From PALSA-1006 sp963733265 (lineage in GTDB: Bacteria > Pseudomonadota > Gammaproteobacteria > Burkholderiales > Gallionellaceae): 64,000 nt of DNA. Of this stretch, positions 54,901 to 63,466 are shown piece after piece. Every line of letters starts with the position of its first letter. Position 1 is the first letter of the stretch. The DNA lies in assembly GCA_963733265.1 (NCBI GenBank), contig CAVTCF010000002.1:372001-436000 (forward strand), written 5' to 3'. A program made the position numbers and the translations under genes. The notes beneath the pieces are model-generated. The model made no database searches. It was not told the origin of the DNA and worked only from the letters and a program-made list of their open reading frames with translations.

Positions 54901-55218
54901 ACGGTTAACCACAGGCGCGCGCGGCACCGCCAAAGCCGACAGCAATACCACGGCAGTGTGCTTGCAATGAAATTTCACCGGACATGAACATCTGGGGTCT
55001 ATTCGCAGCTTGCCGTCTTTGTCGGTATCAAAGAATATTTCCACATCGTAAGGACGCGGAGCTGTTCCTTTTACGCGCGCGGTAATTCTGTCGAATTGAA
55101 TATCAAGATAGTCGATCGAATTAAAATAGGCCTTGGCTTTGTGCAGTTCCTGCATACCGTACCAATTTTTGACATCGGCTAGAGTATAAGACTGGGCAAG
55201 CGACATGATATTCAGCAT
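51910..55218 (-). CDS. SNF2-family helicase-like ATPase with SWIM zinc finger
   Basis: This 1102-residue protein has a SWIM finger at about 77-87 (CSCPVKFHCKH) and a long middle region. The SNF2 ATPase core has ELRPYQIEGLSWLQYL, Walker A DDMGLGKT, DEAQTVKN (DExx box), TGTPLENHLGELW, VFSQFTSML and QATDRAHRLGQ (motif VI). The family translocates on double-stranded DNA and remodels protein-DNA complexes; bacterial members are linked to transcription recycling or genome protection. The start shares one base with the gspE stop, so it is probably cotranscribed with gspC-D-E although its role looks unrelated to secretion. Confidence 0.93.
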   Translation of the reverse strand: MLNIMSLAQSYTLADVKNWYGMQELHKAKAYFNSIDYLDIQFDRITARVKGTAPRPYDVEIFFDTDKDGKLRIDPRCSCPVKFHCKHTAVVLLSALAVPRAPVVNRAVLDWVESFRLAIHTPPKKKSIPAVKPERLVYALTQSLFTGEFTIVIYKGKMGSDGLLAGRLEEWDNVERTLIKPPQYVTEVDLGLLRLLWKNRDTYEGFQVMCREGHEILTRLLESGRLYFMDNGAGNHQPVHLKAGEVREARLDWGADESGRMVPRIIRSGAAVDVLPLQEAIWYVDSGAGEIGQLRLAQTPTQVVQLLNMPPLTEIDVPLVTGVLHEIVPDLPLPSKDRVRSIQSKLVPVLELDTSESLWLGNFRRYAQGKQSLDCARVKFRYGETVLLPDYKSEFVTLRSGETVRVLRDKKAEAKIIKSISGYGFEAVPDYIGSFARIPNPPIYALENEQSWSSFMQSIVPQMHAEGWEVIIPQGFRHHVLEVEAWEGEFEAEEDGWFSLNMGIVVNGQRMPLAPLLYELFKVDQRWLDALLLEKMKDSETVELLLPDGGRVRVQAERIKPLARILIELFDGKSGSDEIRLSRYDVARINALVGMERWLFKGMEAVQDLANKLKNTSGIQAVKTPEGFALELRPYQIEGLSWLQYLREQELAGILADDMGLGKTAQALAHLLLEKQSGRMDKPSLVVLPTSLIFNWKREAERFAPQLKLLSLQGKERAELFPLIRDHDVILTTYPLLWRDEEALAQHEYHLLILDEAQTVKNVSSQAAQVVRKLKARHRLCLTGTPLENHLGELWAQFDFLLPGLLGDTKEFTKTWRTPIERHGNKLRRDLLASRVKPFILRRRKEDVAKELPEKTLIVRTVELEGGQRDLYETVRIAMDQRVREEIASKGFSRSHIIILDALLKLRQVCCDPRLLKLSSAKKVKERAKLDLLMEMLPELVSEGRRILVFSQFTSMLELIEAELVSEQLSYVKLTGDTQNREEVVRRFQNEEVPIFLISLKAGGVGLNLTAADTVIHYDPWWNPAVENQATDRAHRLGQTKNVFVYKLVVAGSIEEKILALQEKKAELAAGILSEDASGLVKFGEADIAALLAPLPDDNSAQ

Positions 55219-56720
55219 TATTCCCGCGTCACCCGTAGCAACTCTTCCAAAGCGGTCACGCCGGATGCGACCAGCCGCATTCCGTCCTGACGCAAACCGC
55301 GCATTCCGTGGTCCAATGCGTAGCGCCGTAAGTCTTGTTCCGCAGCGTGGTCATGGATTAAATGTCTCATTCCGTCATCCACCATCATCAATTCGTAGAT
55401 TCCGGTACGCCCGCGATAGCCGCTGTTGCCGCAGGTAGCGCAGCCCTTGGGACGATAAAGCATTTCCGGCAGCACTTCGCCCTCAAGCAAGGCCAATTCT
55501 GTCTCGCTCGGTGTATAAGCCTCGCGGCAAGCAGGACACAAGCTGCGCACCAAACGTTGGGCGAGAACACCCAGCAGGCTGGAAGACAAAAGGAAAGGCT
55601 CGATGCCCATATCGGTCAATCTAGTAACGGAGCTGGCCGTATCATTGGTATGCAATGTTGCCAACACCAAGTGACCGGTCAAGCTGGCTTGTACGGCAAT
55701 TTGAGCTGTTTCCAGATCGCGGATTTCCCCGATCATAATCACGTCGGGGTCTTGACGAAGAATTGCCCGTAACGCGCGCGCAAAACTCATGTCGATACGA
55801 GGATTAACCTGAGTCTGACCGATACCATCAAGGTCGTATTCGATCGGGTCTTCAACAGTCATTACATTGGTTACAGTCGCATCTATACGCGACAGCGCGG
55901 CATACAGCGTAGTGGTTTTACCGGACCCGGTGGGGCCTGTCACCAGAACAATCCCATGCGGTTGTTTTACCAGCGCATCCATCGAGACTAGTGTTTCGCC
56001 CTGCATGCCAAGGCGGGATAACTCCAGACGCCCCGCGTCTTTGTCGAGCAAACGCAGCACTACGCGCTCGCCATGCCCGGTTGGTAAGGTCGAGACACGC
56101 ACATCCACCGGACGTCCGGCCAAACGCAAGGTAATACGGCCATCTTGCGGCAAACGCTTTTCCGCGATGTCCAGTTCAGCCATGATCTTGATACGCGAAG
56201 CCATTGCCGCGTGCAAAGCACGGTGCGGTTCGATCACGTCTTTCAAGGTTCCGTCAATGCGAAAACGCACAACTGAGCGCGTTTCAAAAGGTTCGATATG
56301 AATATCGGAAGCATTCTCGCGCACGGCTTGCGTGAGCAGTGCGTTAATCATGCGGATAACCGGCGCATCATTTTCCGCATCCAGCAGATCTTCTGTTTGC
56401 GGCAAATCATGCACGAGTTGCGACAGATCCATATCCTGTTCAACATCTTCTACCATCGCTGCCGCCGAACCTTCCGCCTGAGCGTAAGCTTTTGCAAGTG
56501 CCTGGTCGAACTCTGCCACCGTGATCATCGTTGCCTGTAGCGGCACACCCAGCACACGCTGCACTTCAGCCAGTGTTTCCGCAACGGCATTTGCGCGCAA
56601 TAATACAGAAGCGGCATCAACATCCAAATGCGTCAGCAACACACCTTTGCTTTTTGCAAACGGATACGGGATTTTTTTGGCGATAGTCTTGCTGGAAAGT
56701 TGTGTTACAGGCGTATCCAT
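55218..56720 (-). CDS. gspE: Type II secretion ATPase GspE
   Basis: This 500-residue traffic ATPase has an N1E-like N-terminal domain up to about 110. Then come SDIHIEPFETRSVVRFRIDG, Walker A GPTGSGKT at 262-269, an Asp box (TVEDPIEYDLDGIGQTQVN) and Walker B with DVIMIGEIRD. The zinc-binding CPAC...CATC pair lies near 397-432. It powers pseudopilus assembly at the inner membrane. It starts 10 bp after gspD's stop. The adjoining gspF expected in most T2SS operons is absent from this window. Confidence 0.96.
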   Translation of the reverse strand: MDTPVTQLSSKTIAKKIPYPFAKSKGVLLTHLDVDAASVLLRANAVAETLAEVQRVLGVPLQATMITVAEFDQALAKAYAQAEGSAAAMVEDVEQDMDLSQLVHDLPQTEDLLDAENDAPVIRMINALLTQAVRENASDIHIEPFETRSVVRFRIDGTLKDVIEPHRALHAAMASRIKIMAELDIAEKRLPQDGRITLRLAGRPVDVRVSTLPTGHGERVVLRLLDKDAGRLELSRLGMQGETLVSMDALVKQPHGIVLVTGPTGSGKTTTLYAALSRIDATVTNVMTVEDPIEYDLDGIGQTQVNPRIDMSFARALRAILRQDPDVIMIGEIRDLETAQIAVQASLTGHLVLATLHTNDTASSVTRLTDMGIEPFLLSSSLLGVLAQRLVRSLCPACREAYTPSETELALLEGEVLPEMLYRPKGCATCGNSGYRGRTGIYELMMVDDGMRHLIHDHAAEQDLRRYALDHGMRGLRQDGMRLVASGVTALEELLRVTRE

Positions 56721-56730
56721 CTCGTCAAAC

Positions 56731-58866
56731 TCAGGGGTTTGGTGTGGAAGAACTGTTTACATCAGTCTCCCTCTTTGAAGAAGACGGTTTCAGGTCTGAT
56801 TCGGTCTTTGGACTCAATGGTGGATCAGATTTAAGACTCAAGGGCGGCAAGACAGGCGCACTCATATCCGGCAACACTGTTCGCGATGACAGTTGACTAT
56901 CCTTCTGCGCGCCACGCAAATAATCGTAACGGTCTTGAGTCACGGCATCCGGTGAACTCACTGTGCGCAAAACATACGGACGAATGAAAATCATCAGATT
57001 TGTCTTGGTCTGCTGCCGAACTTCATGCCGAAACAAATTGCCCAACCAGGGAATATCACCCAACAGAGGCACCTTGTCTTCCTGCATGCTCACAGAGTCT
57101 TGTATCAACCCCCCCAGCACCACGACATGTCCTTCGTCCACCAATACAATTGATTCCAGAGAGCGTGTGTTGGTAATAATGCCCGCCGCATTGGTTAAGC
57201 TATTTACGCTGGAGACTTCCTGATATATCTGCAACTTTACCGTACCACCTTCCAATATTGTCGGTTTGATGCGTAACGTTAAACCCACGTCTTTACGCTC
57301 GACGGTCTGAAATGGTGAGGCCGTTGTGCTTGATCCGGTTGTTGCATAACTACCTGTGATAAAGGGGACATTTTCACCGACGACGATCTTTGCCTCTTCA
57401 TTGTCCAAAGTCAGCAGATTCGGCGTGGAAAGAATGTTGGCCTTGTTATCATTTTGCACAAATTTTGCCAGCGCACCCATATTAAGTACCGTCCCGACAC
57501 CGGGGATGGTGGTCGTGCCGTTGACCACGCCAACATTCAAACCCTGACCAACCGTGCCCAGATTGGCCGCAGTTGTCAGAATATTGCCCGCACCGGTGCC
57601 AAAATTAGTGCCCCCAATAAGCTGATTACCTGTGCCATTTATTCCATTCAATGCTTGCCATTGCACGCCAAACTCGCCGGTTTTATCCGATGTCACCTCA
57701 GCGATCAGCGCTTCGATATAAACCTGTGCACGGCGCACATCCAGCATTTCCACGACCGCGCGCAGATTATTGTATATCGCATCGGGTGCGGTAATAATGA
57801 GCGCATTTGAAGCGACATCGGCTTGAATAATACCACCGCCGCTGCTGCCGCTTTTTGAAGCCGAGCTCGTTGATGATGAAGCAAAGGATGACGACGCTCC
57901 GGTTGCTGGTGAAGCCGCGCCGGTACCCGTTGAAGCCGCAGTTGGAGCCATTGACGACGAAGTAGTCGCTGTTGAAAGCGCCGACGAATCACCGGAAATC
58001 ACGGCACGCAAAGTCTCCGCAATCTTTACCGCTTCTGCATTTTTCAAATACACCACATGCATGTTGCCGGGAGTAGTACCGGGGACATCAAGCTTGGCAA
58101 TCAGATCCCGTACCCGCATCACGCGTGCGGGACTGTCTGTGCGCAATAGAAGTGAATTGCTGCGCGAATCTGCCACCAGCGTAAAACGCTGGCTTGCATC
58201 GGTTGAACCGGAGCCAACCACTGAACCATCCTGCATCAAGCGGCTTACAGTTGTCGCCAAATCCAATGCAGAGCTGTATTTGACCGGGATAATGACGGGG
58301 CCTTCGACAGAGGACTGATCGATAGACGCAATAATCTGTTCGATTCGTTTGATATTACTCGCGTAATCGGTTACCACCAGAGCATTGTTGTTTGGATACG
58401 CAACCACGATATTGTTCGGCGCGATCAGCGGGCGCAAGATGGGCACCATTTGCACCGAAGACTCGTTCTTGAGTATGTAAACCCGAGTTACCAGCTTGTC
58501 TCCGCCATTCTTGGCGTCGTACGAATCACTGAGGTGTAACTTTGCATCCGCCTCCGGCATGACCTTGGTAACGCCGCCACTTTCCACGGCGGCAAAGCCC
58601 TGCATACGCAATGCTGAAAGCAAAGTATCGTAGGCCAGGGAGGCCGGAATCGGCGTAGCCGAAACAATATTGATTGTGCCTTTCACACGAGGGTCCAACA
58701 GAAAATTTTTCCCCGTAATGTGTGAAACTGCTCTCACTACTTCATCAATATCTGCATTAACAAAGTTGAGTGACACCTTTTCTTCTCCCGCAAAAGTATT
58801 TGCTGAAAGACAAAGCGCAACTATTATAAATAGTCGCGACAACAATAAAAATGAAACTCGACTCAT
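56731..58866 (-). CDS. gspD: Type II secretion secretin GspD
   Basis: This 711-residue outer-membrane secretin has a signal peptide (cleavage near TFA-GE), N0 domain (VSLNFVNADIDEVVRAVSH) and three N1-N3 modules. A Ser/Thr/Ala-rich linker of about 50 residues interrupts N3. The secretin domain contains VPFITGSYATTG, VGLTLRIKPTI, and VVLGGLIQDS with PWLGNLFR. The C-terminal 70 residues are a Ser/Pro-rich tail such as may bind a pilotin. The ATG has AGGA 8 bases upstream. It would form the multimeric exit pore of the T2SS. Confidence 0.96.
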   Translation of the reverse strand: MSRVSFLLLSRLFIIVALCLSANTFAGEEKVSLNFVNADIDEVVRAVSHITGKNFLLDPRVKGTINIVSATPIPASLAYDTLLSALRMQGFAAVESGGVTKVMPEADAKLHLSDSYDAKNGGDKLVTRVYILKNESSVQMVPILRPLIAPNNIVVAYPNNNALVVTDYASNIKRIEQIIASIDQSSVEGPVIIPVKYSSALDLATTVSRLMQDGSVVGSGSTDASQRFTLVADSRSNSLLLRTDSPARVMRVRDLIAKLDVPGTTPGNMHVVYLKNAEAVKIAETLRAVISGDSSALSTATTSSSMAPTAASTGTGAASPATGASSSFASSSTSSASKSGSSGGGIIQADVASNALIITAPDAIYNNLRAVVEMLDVRRAQVYIEALIAEVTSDKTGEFGVQWQALNGINGTGNQLIGGTNFGTGAGNILTTAANLGTVGQGLNVGVVNGTTTIPGVGTVLNMGALAKFVQNDNKANILSTPNLLTLDNEEAKIVVGENVPFITGSYATTGSSTTASPFQTVERKDVGLTLRIKPTILEGGTVKLQIYQEVSSVNSLTNAAGIITNTRSLESIVLVDEGHVVVLGGLIQDSVSMQEDKVPLLGDIPWLGNLFRHEVRQQTKTNLMIFIRPYVLRTVSSPDAVTQDRYDYLRGAQKDSQLSSRTVLPDMSAPVLPPLSLKSDPPLSPKTESDLKPSSSKRETDVNSSSTPNP

Positions 58867-58902
58867 TGATAATTCCTGATCATAACTGGCATGTATAAAA
58901 TT

Positions 58903-59496
58903 TTAGTGTCGATGAGCATTGGGAATTTTCTGCTTGTTTTGCATCTCTTGGTTTGCCTGATTCCAGCCTGCCACAGCCTGATCCACACCGGATACCGGTG
59001 ACGGATGCTCCAGTGCCAGCCTGTCTTTGTTATTGGATTTATTTTCCAAATTTACCCGTTGGCTTAAACCATTATGCTGGAGAAGCACATAATCCGCCCC
59101 CACTTCAATCAATTTCGTGCCTTTAATGATGTCTTCTCCCAAGGCCGCACCATGTTGAGTTTTATCGTCTATCTTAAACACGGCAAAAGCTTTTGAACCT
59201 GTAAACACTCCGACCAAATGAACATTTCCCAATTCGGCATCGCCATTAGGCATTGCCACTCCGGAGGCACTCAGGCCGAACAATGCTTCTGCGGAATTCC
59301 CGACAGTATCCGGTTTTGCCGGAAGCACAGCAATAGTGTCAGGCGCAAACAAAATCCAAGTCCATCTGGCTAACAAAATTCCAAGAACAATTACGCCGAC
59401 TCCCCGCCAAGACAATGACAAGCGTGAAAAACCTGTCAATATGCCCATGCCGACCAATTCAACCTGATCTCCTATTTTTCCAGTAGCTAACTTCAT
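58903..59496 (-). CDS. gspC: Type II secretion inner-membrane protein GspC
   Basis: The ATG at 59496 has GGAG 5 bases upstream and gives 197 residues; an upstream in-frame Met at 59532 lacks such a site. One transmembrane segment at about 35-55 (GVGVIVLGILLARWTWILF) is followed by the homology region (GNVHLVGVFTGSKAFAVFKI, then LIEVGADYVLLQHNGLSQRV). There is no PDZ or coiled-coil domain, as in short GspC/XcpP-like proteins. It links the inner-membrane platform to the GspD N0 domain. It is the first gene of the minus-strand gspC-D-E-SNF2 operon. Confidence 0.9.
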   Translation of the reverse strand: MKLATGKIGDQVELVGMGILTGFSRLSLSWRGVGVIVLGILLARWTWILFAPDTIAVLPAKPDTVGNSAEALFGLSASGVAMPNGDAELGNVHLVGVFTGSKAFAVFKIDDKTQHGAALGEDIIKGTKLIEVGADYVLLQHNGLSQRVNLENKSNNKDRLALEHPSPVSGVDQAVAGWNQANQEMQNKQKIPNAHRH

Positions 59497-59697
59497 AACA
59501 CTCCAATCAAGCCGGGCCGCCAGTATACACAAAGAAGCCTCAGAGTTAATTATTATTTCTTATTATCAATAACCTGCAACACGCCCCTATTCAATTTTCA
59601 GTCAAACTAAAGTCTCACACAAAAAATTCCAGCTTATCACAGCTACGAATTGATTACATTTGCTTATCGCCGAACTCCGCTGGCGGTCTGCATAGCC

Positions 59698-61176
59698 CTA
59701 TGTTCGCTTAACTATTTGCAAGCAAAATTCCTTGATCGTCAATTTCGTTTCATCATCTAATTTAATTGAATGATTGATTATTGAATTTATCTTTTCCAGT
59801 ATAAAGCTGACCGACTTCCCGGTTTTTGCCAACTCATATGCATCTTTTGCCAACTCAGAAATTCTACCTTTTGTTTCCAATGAAAAATCAGGGACGGGTA
59901 GTCTCGATATATAACCGGAAGTAACCATGTTTGTGCGAATAAGAACGCCTCTCACAATAAATTTCACCAAGTCGGAGTTCATATAACCAAGAAGCCACCA
60001 AATATCATTTTCTTCGCAAATAATATTTGGATTTACCCCGAATGCAGAATTTTGCGGCAGGTAACACGCTGAAAATTCCACCCCCATTGAAGAACATGTA
60101 ATGCCGGGTTTAAATAATACATTTGTGTTCCTGACCATAAAATTGCTTACCGTCCGGGAGACATCAAGAAAACTGTCAATTAAATAGGCATCTTCAGTGC
60201 AATAAAATTTTCTTGACCCCGGATTCTTGTAAAAGGGGATGTTGTACCCGTCTTTTTTTTCGGATGACAAATATATTTTGTCATCACCTGTGGATATACC
60301 TGTTACACAGTTGAATAACTCTCCAATTCTCTTGTTCTCAAATAGAGCTTTAATTCTTTTTGGAACGTCAATCATAAACTCAAAATTATCCCGATTGCCG
60401 GTAAGCAAAATATCATTAAGTTCACTACTGGCAAATGCCCTTTTTTCAAGTTTTGAATAAAAATCCTCTTTAAGCGTGACTCTATTTAGCAAGTTAACTC
60501 GAACATTCCTGGGTTTCCCTTTCACCATAACAAGAAGGCATGTACGGACATCCGCACTTTGATCAAGGAATAAGTCTGTTGGACATAAAATAACATCGAG
60601 AATTGTTGTCTCAGAGATGATTTTTTTTCTCAAAGCAGTGTGTGCCTTGGATGTTAGGAATGAATCGAGTGTGATTATTCCAATCACAGCGTCATTTTTG
60701 GCCATATCAATAATTGAAGAGATAAACATAGAGTACATATTGTGCACTCCAACATCTTCAAATATCTCCGATAAATGTTTCTTGTTGTTCTTGATGTAAT
60801 CTACTTCATGACAGTTGTATGGCGGATTGGCTATCCAATAATCAAATTCCAATGGATCGAATACATTGCACCTTAACAGTTCTGCTTTTTTGTATTTCGC
60901 GTAAAGCCCCAGGAAGTCAGTACATATAAACTTGCATAGTTTATGATTACTATGCCCATGAATATCGACACCTGTTATAACTTTACCCGCTTTATAAAAT
61001 TCATTTAGTAACTCTTCTCGCCCGACACACGGATCAACTACATTTTTGCCATTGGGATTTATTTCCAGAAGTCGCCGCGTTAAGTATTTGGCGATTTGGG
61101 GCGGAGTAGAATAATAGCCTGTCGCCCGTCTGTCCTTGCCACACTCAATAAGTATTTCCTTCTTGCTGCGGCCCAT
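59698..61176 (-). CDS. Orphan N6-adenine DNA methyltransferase (Eco57I/TaqI-like)
   Basis: This 492-residue protein has a gamma-type adenine methyltransferase core. Motif I is VVDPCVGRE at 47-54 and the catalytic motif IV is NPPY at 117-120. A C-terminal TaqI/Eco57I-like target-recognition region follows (about 285-470, ending YISRLPVPDF). No nuclease domain is fused and no restriction endonuclease gene is visible within the window. The gene is AT-richer than the flanking T2SS genes and rich in AAA/ATA/AAT codons, so it is probably acquired. It separates gspC from gspG. Role could be defence, epigenetic control or remnant of a restriction system. Confidence 0.88.
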   Translation of the reverse strand: MGRSKKEILIECGKDRRATGYYSTPPQIAKYLTRRLLEINPNGKNVVDPCVGREELLNEFYKAGKVITGVDIHGHSNHKLCKFICTDFLGLYAKYKKAELLRCNVFDPLEFDYWIANPPYNCHEVDYIKNNKKHLSEIFEDVGVHNMYSMFISSIIDMAKNDAVIGIITLDSFLTSKAHTALRKKIISETTILDVILCPTDLFLDQSADVRTCLLVMVKGKPRNVRVNLLNRVTLKEDFYSKLEKRAFASSELNDILLTGNRDNFEFMIDVPKRIKALFENKRIGELFNCVTGISTGDDKIYLSSEKKDGYNIPFYKNPGSRKFYCTEDAYLIDSFLDVSRTVSNFMVRNTNVLFKPGITCSSMGVEFSACYLPQNSAFGVNPNIICEENDIWWLLGYMNSDLVKFIVRGVLIRTNMVTSGYISRLPVPDFSLETKGRISELAKDAYELAKTGKSVSFILEKINSIINHSIKLDDETKLTIKEFCLQIVKRT

Positions 61177-61485
61177 CTTAGCTCACTCCCGAAATTCTAA
61201 ATTGCATACAATAAGTAGCTGCTCAACATCTACTTTCCCAAAAACTGGTTGAGTATTAGTCATAACATGTTTACGATGCTATCAGATACCTCTGTCATGG
61301 CGTCTTGAAAGTGGATTCATACCTTCATGACATGGCAGTTACTGTGCAACGAAGGAAAACATCAAGTCAGTTTCCAAGCAAGGCTGAGAGGAATATTTCC
61401 ATCACCCGCGATTGATTTTCTTTTCACCCGCCTATTTTGATACACTAACAGCCACATTTTTTAACCATCTCCCAACTATTTTATT
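61177..61485. other. Divergent intergenic region before gspG
   Basis: This 309-bp stretch has no credible gene. It must hold the promoter of the gspG-K operon and that of the methyltransferase. GATACACT near 61439 may be part of a -10 element, but the spacing to TTGATT at 61412 is 21 bases, too long for a clear promoter. No terminator-like hairpin was seen. Confidence 0.45.
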
Positions 61486-61929
61486 ATGAACATCTCTATA
61501 AATTCACCTGCTCGATTTCGTGGCTTCACTCTTATCGAAGTTATGGTTGTGATCGTTATTCTCGGGGTGCTTGCGGCGCTGATCGTTCCCAAGGTAATGA
61601 GCCGTCCTGATGAAGCCCGTATCACTGCTGCAAAACAGGACATCGGCTCTATTGTTCAGGCGCTCAAACTCTACAAGCTCGACAACATGCGCTACCCTTC
61701 TACCGAACAAGGGTTACAGGCGTTAGTTACAAAACCAACCGGTGCTCCAGTTCCTCCCAACTGGAAAGGCAATGGCTATTTGGAAAAGCTTCCCAAAGAC
61801 CCGTGGGGCAATCCGTACCAATATCTGCAACCCGGTTTGCATGGTGAAATAGATGTTATAAGTCTTGGAGCCGACGGTGCTGCCGGAGGAGAAGGTAGTG
61901 ATGCAGATATAGGTTCATGGGAATTGTAA
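61486..61929 (+). CDS. gspG: Type II secretion major pseudopilin GspG
   Basis: This 147-residue protein has a short leader and the prepilin site G|FTLIEVMVVIVILGVLAALI, with Glu at position 5 of the mature protein. The globular part has GLQALVTKP and the calcium-loop region (WGNPYQYLQPG ... DIGSWEL) conserved in GspG. It is the main subunit of the pseudopilus. The ribosome site is weak. It opens the plus-strand gspG-H-I-J-K operon. Confidence 0.97.
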   Translation: MNISINSPARFRGFTLIEVMVVIVILGVLAALIVPKVMSRPDEARITAAKQDIGSIVQALKLYKLDNMRYPSTEQGLQALVTKPTGAPVPPNWKGNGYLEKLPKDPWGNPYQYLQPGLHGEIDVISLGADGAAGGEGSDADIGSWEL

Positions 61930-61936
61930 TAAATTA

Positions 61937-62485
61937 ATGTCGAAGAGCCCGTCTACAGGAATTACATCCTTTAAGTTGTTTAGGGTTCACCGGGGCTTCA
62001 CACTCATCGAGTTACTTGTTGTCTTGGTTGTCATGGGAATAGCGCTGGGAATTGTTGTTGTGCAACTCATGCCGGATGACCGCACCACACTGCGCGAAGA
62101 GTCTGCCAGACTTGCCCTTCTGCTTGAAAATGCCGGGCTGGAGGCTCGCTCCAGCGGAAGATCAATGGCATGGTCTTCAGAAAATACGCGCTATTTATTC
62201 TGGCGAAAAAATGATTATAACGATTGGGCGCGCATTCAGGACGATACACCATTCCGCCCTCGCATCCTCCCGGAAGGAATGCAAATCGGAGAAATTACCC
62301 TGGATGATCAGTTGGTCAAGCCGGGAGAGCAACTCGCTTTGAGCGCTTCGGCCTACGCCTTACCTTTTCGCATCAAAATGAGCTTTGCTTCGGCGAACAC
62401 CACTGTCATTGGTAAATCTAACGGCGAAGTAATTGTCCAGTCAGACGATAATCCAGATGGAAATTCACCCAGTGTATCGCGCTAA
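61937..62485 (+). CDS. gspH: Type II secretion minor pseudopilin GspH
   Basis: This 182-residue protein has a class III leader (HRG|FTLIELLVVLVVMGIALG) with Glu5. A GspH-like globular domain follows, with MPDDRTTLREESARLALLLE, then RYLFWRKNDYN and SASAYALPFRIKM. It starts 7 bp after gspG. It is a minor pseudopilin at or near the tip complex. Its 3' end overlaps the start of gspI by about 29 bp. Confidence 0.93.
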   Translation: MSKSPSTGITSFKLFRVHRGFTLIELLVVLVVMGIALGIVVVQLMPDDRTTLREESARLALLLENAGLEARSSGRSMAWSSENTRYLFWRKNDYNDWARIQDDTPFRPRILPEGMQIGEITLDDQLVKPGEQLALSASAYALPFRIKMSFASANTTVIGKSNGEVIVQSDDNPDGNSPSVSR

Positions 62486-62867
62486 ACAGATTGCCCGCAA
62501 TACGGGTTTCACCCTATTGGAGACACTGGTTGCACTGGCTATTTTGGCCATTGCGCTTGCTGCGGTTTTGCGCGCTACCGGTGCAGCCACGAACCACGCG
62601 GGGGATATGCGTGTACGATTACTGGCAGACTGGGTCGCACAAAATCATCTTGCCCTCCATGCGGCCCGTGGTGACTGGATTGCCGTTGGAACACAAAATG
62701 GTGAAGAAACCCAGGCTGGCGTGCGTCTACTATGGACAGAAGACATCACTAGTACGCCGAACCCCGCGTTCCGTCGTATCGAAATCAGCGTAACCGATCC
62801 GACTGAAATCGGAGATCATACGTTGCGGCGCTTAAGCGGATATCTGGTCCAGGTACCGCGCAAATGA
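62457..62867 (+). CDS. gspI: Type II secretion minor pseudopilin GspI
   Basis: The ATG at 62457 gives 136 residues; a TTG at 62433 would add eight residues with no better ribosome site. The leader NTG|FTLLETLVALAILAIALA has Glu5 of the mature protein. The short globular domain with VAQNHLALHA and the closing LSGYLVQVP is typical of GspI. It nucleates the tip complex with GspJ and GspK. Overlaps gspH at its start and gspJ by 4 bp at its end. Confidence 0.93.
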   Translation: MEIHPVYRAKQIARNTGFTLLETLVALAILAIALAAVLRATGAATNHAGDMRVRLLADWVAQNHLALHAARGDWIAVGTQNGEETQAGVRLLWTEDITSTPNPAFRRIEISVTDPTEIGDHTLRRLSGYLVQVPRK

Positions 62868-63466
62868 TGAACATTAAAACCAAAGGCTTTACCCTGATCG
62901 AGCTACTGGTCGCACTGATGATCCTGACCTTCATTTCAATTGCCGGTTACAGCGGATTAAATGCAGTCTTGCAAACACGCGAACGTGTTGCCGAAGAAAC
63001 CAGAAAATGGCAACACCTCGCTTTTTTCTTTTCCCGTTTTGAGTTGGATATTGCCCAAACAGTGCACCGCCCCGTGCGTGACTCATCCGGCAATATTTCA
63101 CCGGAATGGGTTGGGCACAATGTGTTGGTTGGTGATAATGACGCCGAGCTCACTCTTACCTGTGCGGGTATGAACGATCAGGGAATCCAGATGCTGCCTC
63201 CGCAGCGGATCGCCTACCGGTTTGAGCGCGGTGCGATTGTCATGTTGCGCTGGACCGCTTTGGATCAGGCACCGGGTAGCAACCCCACGCGCAACACTTT
63301 ATTGGAGGGCGTCAGTGAATTTAATTTGCAATACTTGGATAGCAATAATATCTGGCAAGAAGTTTGGCCGCCTACCACTTCAATTGCAACAACGCCGTCA
63401 GCGGTACAAATGAATATCACGCTCAACAGCGGAGAAAAAATTTCACGGATATTTGCGCTGCAATGA
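62864..63466 (+). CDS. gspJ: Type II secretion minor pseudopilin GspJ
   Basis: This 200-residue protein has the prepilin site KG|FTLIELLVALMILTF with Glu5. The globular domain is of GspJ type (YSGLNAVLQTRERVAEETRK, then FFSRFELDIAQTVHRPV and IAYRFERGAIVMLRW). Start overlaps gspI's stop by 4 bp and its stop overlaps gspK's start by 4 bp, so translation is coupled through the operon. Confidence 0.95.
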   Translation: MMNIKTKGFTLIELLVALMILTFISIAGYSGLNAVLQTRERVAEETRKWQHLAFFFSRFELDIAQTVHRPVRDSSGNISPEWVGHNVLVGDNDAELTLTCAGMNDQGIQMLPPQRIAYRFERGAIVMLRWTALDQAPGSNPTRNTLLEGVSEFNLQYLDSNNIWQEVWPPTTSIATTPSAVQMNITLNSGEKISRIFALQ

